Assembly: GCA_013115135.1 (NCBI GenBank)
Contig: JABANP010000503.1
Span: forward strand, 1 to 38,383
Reading direction: 5' to 3'
Length of the DNA stretch: 38,383 nt
Origin: Perkinsus olseni
Lineage: Eukaryota > Perkinsozoa > Perkinsida > Perkinsidae
Shown: piece by piece, positions 1 through 8,111 of the stretch
How positions within the stretch are numbered: position 1 is the stretch's first letter
Layout of the letters: the number at the start of each line of letters is the position of its first letter
Made by a program: the position numbers and the translations under genes
Notes under the pieces: generated by a model
What the model saw: only the letters and a program-made list of their open reading frames with translations
Databases searched by the model: none
Told to the model about the DNA's origin: nothing

Positions 1-247
1 GAACAGCGGATCGAGCGTGCGAGAGTAGCGAGTGTGAAATCGCAGAGAAGGAGGATGCGCACCGTAAAGATTCCAACACAACACCGCACGGCGGAGACAG
101 AAATTGTGCTGCGCTGAAGCACTCGTGGAACGGAACCACTACGGAGAGTTCCAACCACACAGGTGGACCATACGCGTGTAAGGTCACGGCTCGTCAACGA
201 GCTGAGCCCTTATGTGCGTGTCGTAGGCAACGACTTAGAAGAACTCG
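1..247 (+). repeat. A1, left split direct repeat of the YR retrotransposon
   Basis: The 247 bases match 6854-7100 along their whole length and diverge right after the shared GAAGAACTCG. The copy at 6854 starts exactly where homology to the right terminus (B2) stops, so base 1 should be the true left end of the element. It probably carries the 5' recombination site and leader. Confidence 0.93.
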
Positions 248-669
248 CACGGCCACACTATGGGCCGAACGACGACTTCTCCCACGCGATGTGGCGCAGG
301 CTCAGGCATGCCGATAGGCTCTAACTGGTACGGACCTGTAAACAGTCCGATCCGGTTGCCACACATCGCGTGGACCCGACGGGGTGGATACCCTCGGGCC
401 TGGTGCGTACAGCGCGGCTAATACATAAGCCCGGCGGGAGCCGGCTCGCTGGACAGCTAGAGCACTCAATTGCGTGATATACCATCCGATAGAATAAGTG
501 CTATCGAGTCGACTGCACAGTTGACGAAAACCGAGCATAGACTTCAACTATTCAAGGAGGGAGAGCCTGGTTGGCGAACACTGAACTGAACGCTCAGCCT
601 CGTCCATTCCCGCATTAGTACTACGTTGATCCTTGCTCCCACGCAGCATTTATTTTAAACCCTCGAATA
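248..669 (+). other. 5' leader of the YR retrotransposon
   Basis: There are 422 bases between the A1 repeat and the first ORF. I see no convincing coding region; an antisense frame at 302-547 has no recognisable content. It presumably serves as untranslated leader and promoter region. No spliced-leader-like sequence is visible here, unlike the neighbouring LTR element. Confidence 0.5.
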
Positions 670-1800
670 ATGGCATTGTGTCGCCTTTCCCAATCAATCC
701 TTCCGCCGTCGGAACCGATCGGCCGTGCCGTTACGGTTGTAGTGGAGAGAAGGGGCCTAGACTCCCTAGAGCTGCTGTCGTCAATAACACCTGACGACTG
801 GAGGGTTTTGCTGAACTCTGAGAGAGACACAATAATGGCTGCTCTAGCAGAGAATGAGGAGGTCGCACCTGAGGCTCCACCGGCAGCCGGAGGCGGAGCT
901 GAAGCACCAGCCGCAGTCGCAGCTGACGGTGACGCCGATGCCGCAGCTGCAGCCGCTGCCAACGCCGCGGCCAGAGCACCGGCAGAACTGGACGAGGCGC
1001 TCTTGGTCCAGATGAAGAGCTACGGTACAGCGCTCACCAAAGAGGCCAAGCGCTGGCTCAAACTAGCGAAGAGCGTTGAGGACTTGAAGGGGCCTGAGAA
1101 GGAGAAAGAAGGCGACGACGATACGATGATGGCCAATTTGGTTACCGAAATCACGGGAGTGTTGGGAACGATCCCCGCTGACATCATGCCTCCCGCGAAA
1201 GTGGTGAAGCTGCTGAAAAAGGGACCGGCAGCATACATCGAGTTCCACCTCTTCTGTGAATCTGAGGTAGGCAATCCGTGTAAGAAGTTGAAGACCTCGA
1301 CGGCTGGGGAAGTGGTCGAGATATACGATGACGAGGAAGAGAAAGACTCGAGAAAGACAGGCGGCGGAGGCCGAGCGAAGAGCGATATTACGATGGGGGA
1401 GTGGATGATGGCTTTCCCGAGATACACAGTTGCGCTGGCCATGACTGATAGGGGTTGCCGGGAGAATCACGCATCCATGCTGAGATACCAGTCAGAAGTG
1501 GGCCGAATTGCGTCAAGGGCGAATTGGAAGACCGTCCTGAAGATAGAGAAGAGATACAGGAGGGAGCGAGTAAGAGCATTAGTAGCTACTGGAACTGAGC
1601 TGTGGAAGTGCTTTGCCGACGGCTCGTATTCTGCAGCGCATTTCACACAAGGGCTGTCCGAGGAGTTGTTCTTTGAGAGGTCACGGGCGCGGAGCAGTGA
1701 CGATGGCAAGTCCAGGAAGGGCGGCAAAGGCAAAGGCAAAGGGCGTGGCTCCAGGGTGACTGGTAAGACACCCGAGGGCAACGAGCCCAAGAAGAATTAA
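670..1800 (+). CDS. YR retrotransposon ORF1, Gag-like protein (376 aa)
   Basis: This is the first of three same-strand ORFs of the element and sits where DIRS/Ngaro elements carry gag. The protein has an Ala/Pro-rich low-complexity stretch at about residues 65-105, an acidic patch (YDDEEEKD) near residue 220, and a strongly basic Gly/Lys tail (KGGKGKGKGRG) near residues 350-360, which suits nucleic-acid binding. No CCHC zinc knuckle is present. I do not recognise a named domain, so Gag is assigned from position and composition. ATG at 670 is the first in-frame start; the ORF ends with TAA at 1798-1800, 202 bases before ORF2. Confidence 0.8.
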   Translation: MALCRLSQSILPPSEPIGRAVTVVVERRGLDSLELLSSITPDDWRVLLNSERDTIMAALAENEEVAPEAPPAAGGGAEAPAAVAADGDADAAAAAAANAAARAPAELDEALLVQMKSYGTALTKEAKRWLKLAKSVEDLKGPEKEKEGDDDTMMANLVTEITGVLGTIPADIMPPAKVVKLLKKGPAAYIEFHLFCESEVGNPCKKLKTSTAGEVVEIYDDEEEKDSRKTGGGGRAKSDITMGEWMMAFPRYTVALAMTDRGCRENHASMLRYQSEVGRIASRANWKTVLKIEKRYRRERVRALVATGTELWKCFADGSYSAAHFTQGLSEELFFERSRARSSDDGKSRKGGKGKGKGRGSRVTGKTPEGNEPKKN

Positions 1801-2002
1801 GCGTCGGCTTACCACAACAAAGGCTGGCAACGGCGAGTCAGCCCGTCACAGAATGATCGTTTCAGCCATTGTTTCAGCATCGTTTCAGCCACCGGTTCTG
1901 CTGTGTTTCTGCCGTGACTTGTGTGTTGCGTGGAGAGTCTGAAACAGGGAAGAGAGGTCGAGCTATCGCCGCAGTTTCCCAACTCACCTCCCAGTTTCCC
2001 CT

Positions 2003-4405
2003 ATGGCAAGGTCCCAGAAACGTCACCCGCGCTCGGAGCAGAGCCGCGTCCGCCGTGCGAGGAAGGAAAGGACGAGGCGGGCCCTAAAAGCAGCGACTCT
2101 TCCGTCGTCCCATCAGCTCTGTCATCATCAAGAACCGACCTCGGGGAGTCACGCGGAAAAGGGCTCAGATGAACGCCGGCACGAATCTGAGGTGGATAAA
2201 GAAGGAATGAATTTGTACAAGAGGGCCATTGATGCGGCAACGGAGACCTACCGTTCACGCTGCGACAAGATCACCGATGGCACCGGGTCGGCGAATGTAA
2301 TCGAGTGGGGTCCGTTAGGCGGCGGGAGGGACCCGATGCTCGATCTGGACAGAGACCAAGATACCGTCGACGGCTTGAGGAAGGCCTTGGAGTCGGCGGT
2401 GGATGATGTGTTGAAGAGTGTTGTTGGCAAGGACCTTCACGCGTGGCTGAATCTGACGAGGGCAGAGCAGGGCGAACAGCAGGAAATATGGGACGTCTTA
2501 CGCCCTTTGCTCGCCGGCAGGGCAGGCCCCCTCCGGGATGAGCTCTATCGTCTCGTCGGGGTGAACAGCCGCAGCGAAAGAGGCCCTCAGAAGTTGAGAG
2601 CGGCGTTGTTGAAAGGGCTACTGCTCGCCACCAGCTCGCTGTCCGACTCCGACGATACCGAGATCTTTGACGAAATCTTGGAGGGCGGTGTCGGTGTCGG
2701 CATCGATGAACCGATAATAGCGACGGGCCGGTGGCCGAGGCGCCAGGTGGACGACGAGGGCAAAACAGAGGACCTGAACCATGGCGCTATGGGTCTGTCA
2801 CTCTTCGCCCTGGATGCATGGAAGAACTACGTTAGCGCCGCCACCCTGGAACCGCAGGTCAGGGCGTACTTGCTCAGAGAGGTCGAAGTCGGCAATATGG
2901 AAATCGTCCCGAATATACCGGCAGGTGGGGTGGTATCTAAAATAGCAGCAATAGAGAAGCGACCAGGCGAAGAGAACTCACCCATCAGAGTAATTGATGA
3001 CCTCCGCCGGTCAAATGTCAACGCTATGGTGCGGTGCGAAGAAACTTTGCAGCTCCCAGGTCTGCTAACGACGGCATTCCTCGTTCATTCCCATCGGCAA
3101 CTCGTGGGAGATGGCACCAGCGGCGGGGGCTTGGCGGGCCAAGCGGCAGGTAGCCAAGTGATGATAGAGGTCGATTGTGCCGCGGCGTACAGGAATGTAC
3201 CTGTAAAGGAGTCGGAAAGAAAATACTGCATGAACTTCATTCCACCGAGCGAGGGGAAGGGAGGCTTACTGATAAGGCACTCTCGCCTTCCGTTTGGATT
3301 GAGTCCGTCTGGTCTGTTGTGGGTACGAGTGTACAGTGCGCTGGTACTCGTAATAAAACGCCTGATAGCCTACGGTCATGGGGAGGGCGTACAAGTGTAT
3401 ATAGATGACCTGAACTACCTGACGACTCGGGGCGAGGCGGCAGGCAGGCTCGTCGCTATACTGCTTCTGCATGAAGCGGTCGGCATCGATCTGTCATATC
3501 ACAAGATCCGGGTCTCGGCGTCACCGGTCGTACTCGGATTCGAGTGGGACCTGACAACGGGAGAAGTTTCTGTATCGCACGAGAGGCAACGCAGGTTGGC
3601 TTCCCAGATTGAGCGCGCGATAGAGCGGAGTGAGGAAAGAAAAGCCGTTCCGATTCGGGACTTACAATCAATCATCGGACGAGCGGCGTGGATGTGTCAA
3701 ATCATTTGCCAGCTTAGGCCCTGGTTGAAAGGGCTCTATGCTCGGCTTGGGATAGCCCGTAGGAAGGAGCTACGCGGGATAAATCTGACCACAGAAGCGG
3801 TGGACAGTCTGCGGTTCATCCTGCAAACGCTCGAACGACCCACCCGCATCAAGTCTACTGCATTATCCTTGTTGGGAGCAGGCTGCACAGCGGTCACCGG
3901 CGGAGTAGTTGGAGTAGTGGTGTCGGACGCATCCTTGCGGTCCATGGCCGGGCTGGTGATGATGGCGGACGCATCCTACTGGTTTTACCTTCCGGCCTCA
4001 GACACCGTGACAAGAGGGTTGATAAATAGGAGCATCGATCGTCCTGAGAGAGCCAAGTGGGAGAGTGGAGATATCTCATCTCTGGAACTAATCGGAGCTT
4101 TAGCAGGAGCAAGCCTATTACCAATCAATGGCCCGGGATTGGTGCTGTGCGACAACATATCGGCGGTAGAGTCAATAAACAGAGCTGCCGGGCGGGCGAG
4201 CAGGATGAACAAGATCATCATGTCGACTTCTCAGAAGCTCGCATTCGGGCGCGGTCTGAAGGCGACGCACATACCGACTCATGAGAACTGGCTCGTAGAC
4301 AGACTCTCACGTGTAAACTCGGTTGAGGGAGCCCGAGACGCCATGGCTGGCTCATCTTTCCGCGAAGTCGACGGTGTGTACCTGATGCAGAGACTGCTAG
4401 AGTAG
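2003..4405 (+). CDS. YR retrotransposon ORF2, reverse transcriptase-RNase H (800 aa)
   Basis: The polyprotein copies the element RNA into cDNA and degrades the RNA strand. The RT domain lies at about residues 310-560, with the fingers/palm strand VIDDLRRSN, the DIRS-like LPFGLSPSGLLW block, and the catalytic Y466-I-D468-D469. RNase H follows with a plausible DEDD set: D642 (VVSDAS), E695 (SLELIGAL), D717 (LCDNISA) and D766 (WLVDRLSR). This order, and the lack of protease and integrase, is typical of DIRS-group pol. No adenine-methylase domain (DIRS) or hydrolase (some Ngaro) is evident. The N-terminal 300 residues are not recognised. No internal stop or frameshift is present. It is 202 bases after ORF1 and 145 bases before the recombinase start. 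Confidence 0.95.
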   Translation: MARSQKRHPRSEQSRVRRARKERTRRALKAATLPSSHQLCHHQEPTSGSHAEKGSDERRHESEVDKEGMNLYKRAIDAATETYRSRCDKITDGTGSANVIEWGPLGGGRDPMLDLDRDQDTVDGLRKALESAVDDVLKSVVGKDLHAWLNLTRAEQGEQQEIWDVLRPLLAGRAGPLRDELYRLVGVNSRSERGPQKLRAALLKGLLLATSSLSDSDDTEIFDEILEGGVGVGIDEPIIATGRWPRRQVDDEGKTEDLNHGAMGLSLFALDAWKNYVSAATLEPQVRAYLLREVEVGNMEIVPNIPAGGVVSKIAAIEKRPGEENSPIRVIDDLRRSNVNAMVRCEETLQLPGLLTTAFLVHSHRQLVGDGTSGGGLAGQAAGSQVMIEVDCAAAYRNVPVKESERKYCMNFIPPSEGKGGLLIRHSRLPFGLSPSGLLWVRVYSALVLVIKRLIAYGHGEGVQVYIDDLNYLTTRGEAAGRLVAILLLHEAVGIDLSYHKIRVSASPVVLGFEWDLTTGEVSVSHERQRRLASQIERAIERSEERKAVPIRDLQSIIGRAAWMCQIICQLRPWLKGLYARLGIARRKELRGINLTTEAVDSLRFILQTLERPTRIKSTALSLLGAGCTAVTGGVVGVVVSDASLRSMAGLVMMADASYWFYLPASDTVTRGLINRSIDRPERAKWESGDISSLELIGALAGASLLPINGPGLVLCDNISAVESINRAAGRASRMNKIIMSTSQKLAFGRGLKATHIPTHENWLVDRLSRVNSVEGARDAMAGSSFREVDGVYLMQRLLE

Positions 4406-4550
4406 ATATCCTTGACGAGCTCGAAACTTACCAACATCGACTATTGACAATAATCAATCTTGTGTAGAGTGTCAATACAAGGGGGGAGCCTTCGCCGCGG
4501 GGGGATCCTTTCTCTCATGATTGGTAGTTTCCTTTCCCGGTAGGTCGCCG

Positions 4551-5876
4551 ATGACGCCCAGGAGGAAGCAAGCAGATATTGAATGGCTGCGCGAAGCCAG
4601 GAGGAGGAAGGACAAGATCTTCGGCGATTATCTGAAGGGCGTGCAACGGTCATCACAGCGGGTGCCGACGGGCATCGCGAAGGCCAAACCGAGCGTCAGC
4701 CGGCAGGAGGCGAGGCGAATTACCGACGAGGAGCTGGCCGACTTCCTGGATCGCGCTAGGGCCGCGAACACCCAGACCCAGTACAAGTCCATCGTGAAGG
4801 GATATCAGGCCTTCCTTTCGGTCCAGGAGCCGGTGGCGGCATGCTTCCCGATCGACCCAACATCGCTCGCTCGTTACGCAGCGTACCTGACGAGCAAGGG
4901 AAGAGCCAGGGAAACTGTGTTGAAGTACATCAGGGTTTTAAGAGTGCAAGGCCGATCGCACGAAGAAACGCGGAGGTGGACAGTAGCCGAGGAGGAGCTC
5001 ATGAGGTTAACGAGGGAAGCCGTAAGGCGAACTTGCGGCAATTCCCCCCCAACTCAAGCCTTAACACTAACCGATGAGCAACTGAGAAACGCGGCCAGTA
5101 TAACGCCTCACTCTGGGAGGAAGAATAGCTCCACAGCTGTGCTTCTCGGTGTAGCGGCCTGCCTACGGCCGGGGGAACTCGCAGACCTGAGAGAAGAGGA
5201 CATAAGATATGATCCGAAAACGAGAGCACTCTACGTGAACGTGCGCGAGGGAAAGACCGACGTCGAGAAGCAGGGAGAGATAGTCGTGGTCGGCTGTTGC
5301 TGTGGTCCGCAACAGCCAGAGAGTTCTCACCTTTGCCCGGTGCATCGCACCTTGCGACTCCTTCAGGAAGGCGTCGGTATGAGAGATCATACGAGCACAC
5401 GGTCTATTTTCGGTTGCTCGAGGGGAGAGCTGGACGCCGACATAAAGAACATACTGAGAGTGGTTACAGGGTCATCGGCGAGAGCGACTTCACACGCCCT
5501 ACGACGCTCTGGTGCGCAGCTCCTAGCAGAGCAGGGCGTATCGGCTCAAGAGATAGCTGACCACGGCAGGTGGCGGTCGACCTCGACCGTATTGAACACA
5601 TACCTTCGACAGTCTTCATCCTACGAGCACAAAGCCCAAACATATCCGGCCAAAATGCTCGGTTTGGTACAACGGGACCTAACCCGCGCAACTAGCGCTA
5701 CAGACCCTAAGCCGCAGCCGCCGAACACGCGCGCCGCAATGCGCGCTCGCCCCAAGAGGAACCCCCAATCTGGCGCGGGCGCCAACCCCAAGCAGTCTCG
5801 GCGGCCCCGAAGGCCTCTGGTACTACAAACAAGTGAAGAGGTGGCACTGTGGGGCGAAGCCAACATTCCAGAGTAA
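4551..5876 (+). CDS. YR retrotransposon ORF3, tyrosine recombinase (about 441 aa)
   Basis: This enzyme integrates the circular cDNA by site-specific recombination. The frame is open from 4521, but the first ATG is at 4551 (MTPRRKQADI), chosen as the start. Counting from 4521, the catalytic signature is complete: R216 in CLRPGEL, H325-A-L-R328 in the HxxR box, H348 in DHGRW, and the nucleophile Y361 in NTYLR. The N-terminal half contains a SAM-like core-binding region (residues about 75-160; NTQTQYKSIVKGYQAFL). The C-terminal 80 residues form a basic Pro/Arg-rich tail. Length and layout fit DIRS/Ngaro recombinases. The intact R-H-R-H-Y set suggests a functional enzyme. Confidence 0.95.
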   Translation: MTPRRKQADIEWLREARRRKDKIFGDYLKGVQRSSQRVPTGIAKAKPSVSRQEARRITDEELADFLDRARAANTQTQYKSIVKGYQAFLSVQEPVAACFPIDPTSLARYAAYLTSKGRARETVLKYIRVLRVQGRSHEETRRWTVAEEELMRLTREAVRRTCGNSPPTQALTLTDEQLRNAASITPHSGRKNSSTAVLLGVAACLRPGELADLREEDIRYDPKTRALYVNVREGKTDVEKQGEIVVVGCCCGPQQPESSHLCPVHRTLRLLQEGVGMRDHTSTRSIFGCSRGELDADIKNILRVVTGSSARATSHALRRSGAQLLAEQGVSAQEIADHGRWRSTSTVLNTYLRQSSSYEHKAQTYPAKMLGLVQRDLTRATSATDPKPQPPNTRAAMRARPKRNPQSGAGANPKQSRRPRRPLVLQTSEEVALWGEANIPE

Positions 5877-6453
5877 GTACACAGTGCCCCCCAGCGAGGA
5901 CCCCACACATATTGGGCCGTCCGTGACGTCTTGTGGCTTACTCACAATTACGAGTGTGACTCAGGTTCCCGTTGTGATAAGCACCAGGTGAATCGTATTT
6001 CGCCTGATACCTCCCAGCCGCCTGTACGGTCGAGCGTAGATGATCGGGTCACGTCACTGTCACCGTGTTTCCCGCCATAACATTCTTGTGCTGCGTTGTG
6101 ACCACAGTTGGGAAAGCACGAAACCCGCAAGACTTGTCAGTCCAGGGCTGAGTGCTGGCCGTCTCCAAGCCCGTGGCGTGTTCGGTTTCGCCTTTGTAAC
6201 CCTTGATTCGCATTGTGAGTAACGAATGCTTGCCTAGGCGGCCTGGGTTGGGCCGCAACGGTCAGGTCCTGATCATCAGGGAGCGAGCTGGGACGAAACC
6301 GCGGCGCTGATCTGACTCGCGACAGCCTTCGGGCATACTGGACGGGCTCGCACGACCCCGCTGGGGTGAATAAGCCATATCATGGCAAGACAGTGCGCAT
6401 CGGGCTCCGATCCGGCCCTATGGTCCCACTACACACGCGAGTGCGGGAATACG
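5877..6453 (+). other. 3' non-coding region of the YR retrotransposon
   Basis: There are 577 bases between the recombinase stop and repeat B1. Short frames on both strands have no recognisable content. It presumably holds the 3' untranslated region. I see no tandem repeat or structured RNA with confidence. Confidence 0.5.
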
Positions 6454-6853
6454 GGCGATGTCAACGCAACAGTGACCCCCAAACGGCTGCGTGCTGCAGC
6501 AGTTGAGCTGCTCAACTTGAGCAATAATGGCCGACCTTCACTATGGGGCAGCTAGAGGTGTCAGTATCGCGACGATGCTAGCTCCTTAGTGAATTCTAGC
6601 AACCTGCAATGCCGGCGAGGCCACGGGCCTCAGGCTAGCGGCATTCGCGCGCCAAGAGTGCGCCTGGCTGCAGGATGCTGGTTGTAAGTCGGCCCAGCTT
6701 AGCTTGCGAGGGGCTTTCACTGCTGCGGTGACATTGGAAACACTGCAACCTGGACGGGTGCCATCCAGAACAATGGATGTGCTCGCCGAGCAATGCTCGG
6801 GTTTCAGGTTTGGTGTTTTCCTTCCCGCACTCCCGTATTCTTTGGGATTTTAT
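6454..6853 (+). repeat. B1, internal copy of the right split direct repeat
   Basis: The 400 bases from GGCGATGTCAACG to GGGATTTTAT are repeated at 7135-7534 with a constant offset of 681. It joins A2 directly at 6853/6854, which marks the circle-junction copy. Confidence 0.93.
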
Positions 6854-7100
6854 GAACAGCGGATCGAGCGTGCGAGAGTAGCGAGTGTGAAATCGCAGAG
6901 AAGGAGGATGCGCACCGTAAAGATTCCAACACAACACCGCACGGCGGAGACAGAAATTGTGCTGCGCTGAAGCACTCGTGGAACGGAACCACTACGGAGA
7001 GTTCCAACCACACAGGTGGACCATACGCGTGTAAGGTCACGGCTCGTCAACGAGCTGAGCCCTTATGTGCGTGTCGTAGGCAACGACTTAGAAGAACTCG
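6854..7100 (+). repeat. A2, internal copy of the left split direct repeat
   Basis: Match of 247 bases to 1-247. It is followed by a 34-base spacer (7101-7134) that is not part of either repeat and occurs nowhere else that I can see. Confidence 0.93.
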
Positions 7101-7134
7101 ATAATTTTACCCACCCACTACCATCCCTGGATAC

Positions 7135-7534
7135 GGCGATGTCAACGCAACAGTGACCCCCAAACGGCTGCGTGCTGCAGCAGTTGAGCTGCTCAACTTG
7201 AGCAATAATGGCCGACCTTCACTATGGGGCAGCTAGAGGTGTCAGTATCGCGACGATGCTAGCTCCTTAGTGAATTCTAGCAACCTGCAATGCCGGCGAG
7301 GCCACGGGCCTCAGGCTAGCGGCATTCGCGCGCCAAGAGTGCGCCTGGCTGCAGGATGCTGGTTGTAAGTCGGCCCAGCTTAGCTTGCGAGGGGCTTTCA
7401 CTGCTGCGGTGACATTGGAAACACTGCAACCTGGACGGGTGCCATCCAGAACAATGGATGTGCTCGCCGAGCAATGCTCGGGTTTCAGGTTTGGTGTTTT
7501 CCTTCCCGCACTCCCGTATTCTTTGGGATTTTAT
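7135..7534 (+). repeat. B2, right-terminal split direct repeat
   Basis: Copy of B1. Its last shared bases (TTTTAT) mark the right end of the element; TTTTTGATAGCC that follows is host or older flanking DNA. Confidence 0.92.
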
Positions 7535-7618
7535 TTTTTGATAGCCGCGGCCGTTGAAGAAATTCAAGTTGAGCAAGATCTCAAGTGCGAGCCCTCATGA
7601 CGATGACGACGCAGGATA
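7535..7618. other. 84-bp spacer between the YR element and the foldback element
   Basis: Flanking DNA between the right end of the YR retrotransposon and the target duplication of the next element. No feature is visible beyond a few coding-like codons. Confidence 0.5.
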
Positions 7619-7628
7619 GTTTTGTGAC
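7619..7628. repeat. Left 10-bp target-site duplication (GTTTTGTGAC)
   Basis: The same ten bases recur in direct orientation at 13227-13236, just outside the inverted ends of the foldback element. Confidence 0.7.
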
Positions 7629-7643
7629 GGTGAACCGCAAAAA

Positions 7644-7770
7644 TCTAAGGAGAGTGTAAGTTTTCTAAGGAGGTCTGCATTTTCCAAGGAAGCCGGAAAA
7701 ATCTAAGGAGAATGTGAAGAATTCTAAGGAGGTCTGCAAAGTCTAAGGCAGGCCGCGTCACACCTAAGGA
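7644..7770 (+). repeat. Left subterminal CTAAGGA array
   Basis: There are seven CTAAGG or close-variant units at about 7644, 7664, 7684, 7703, 7723, 7742 and 7763, spaced roughly 20 bp apart. Such subterminal arrays are common transposase-binding regions in foldback, hAT and MULE elements. Confidence 0.7.
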
Positions 7771-7907
7771 AGTAGTCGTGCACGCCCAAACGAACCACAC
7801 GCACATATGCACACTGCTCATATGATATGAGTAATATTAAATTAGTTAGCACATATTGAGCAATTCGAAGCCGAGTCATCAGCGGCTGCCATATTGGCAA
7901 CATGCCT

Positions 7908-7934
7908 TCCCTAATTGAGGTTTACTTGCGCAAC
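7908..7934 (+). repeat. Left arm of a 27-bp palindrome
   Basis: The 27 bases are the exact reverse complement of 12886-12912. Only the 5-bp loop ATGAT separated the arms before the LTR element inserted there. Confidence 0.9.
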
Positions 7935-7939
7935 ATGAT
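7935..7939. repeat. Left target-site duplication (ATGAT) of the LTR retrotransposon
   Basis: ATGAT directly precedes the 5' LTR and is repeated at 12881-12885 directly after the 3' LTR. Confidence 0.92.
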
Positions 7940-8111
7940 TGTTATAATGCGCTGAAGACGGCGCTCGCCCACGCGAGTAGCGCTCGCCTTTCAAGCTGCG
8001 GTGATATCGATCGAGCGATCTATTATTGTTCGTAGCCATCTTGGCTCAAGCCTGCTCATTGTTGCTTCTTTTCCCTCACCACTTCACTTGTTGCGTCGCA
8101 CCGTCACAACA
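7940..8111 (+). repeat. 5' LTR (172 bp)
   Basis: Matches 12709-12880 base for base by eye, with inverted ends TGTT/AACA. The spliced-leader match starts 89 bases in, which would mark the U3/R boundary if it is the mRNA 5' end. Confidence 0.93.
8029..8050 (+). other. Spliced-leader sequence inside the 5' LTR
   Basis: These 22 bases match the dinoflagellate/perkinsid spliced leader (consensus DCCGTAGCCATYTTGGCTCAAG) at all but the second position (T for C). No GT donor follows the AAG, so this is not an SL RNA gene; it is a leader copy fixed in the LTR. A second copy lies at 12798-12819. Confidence 0.85.

Larger units (their letters stand above)
1..7534 (+). mobile_element. Complete tyrosine-recombinase (DIRS/Ngaro/PAT-type) retrotransposon with split direct repeats
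   Basis: Three long same-strand ORFs (Gag-like, RT plus RNase H, tyrosine recombinase) are enclosed by split direct repeats in the order A1 (1-247), ORFs, B1 (6454-6853), A2 (6854-7100), B2 (7135-7534). B1 abuts A2 with no gap, so B1-A2 is a copy of the junction formed when the element's right and left ends are joined in a circle. This is the known architecture of Ngaro and PAT elements, which integrate a circular cDNA with a tyrosine recombinase and make no target duplication. The left end inferred from the B1/A2 junction equals base 1 of the window. There is no integrase, aspartic protease or LTR. All three ORFs are open and the repeat pairs look identical by eye, so it may be active or recently active. 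Family placement is solid; the subclade is inference. Confidence 0.93.

Noticed and set aside
621..1790. Antisense frames of 60-140 codons over the first YR ORF
   Set aside because: They mirror the Ala-rich and GC-rich codons of the real Gag-like ORF and have no domain or start context.
7625..7790. A CRISPR-like array of regular CTAAGGA repeats
   Set aside because: The units are only 7-8 bp with about 20-bp spacing, mirrored at the other end of the element, in a eukaryotic genome; they are subterminal transposon repeats.
8029..8050. An SL RNA gene
   Set aside because: No GT donor or SL RNA body follows the leader sequence, and the copy is embedded in an LTR at both ends of the element.
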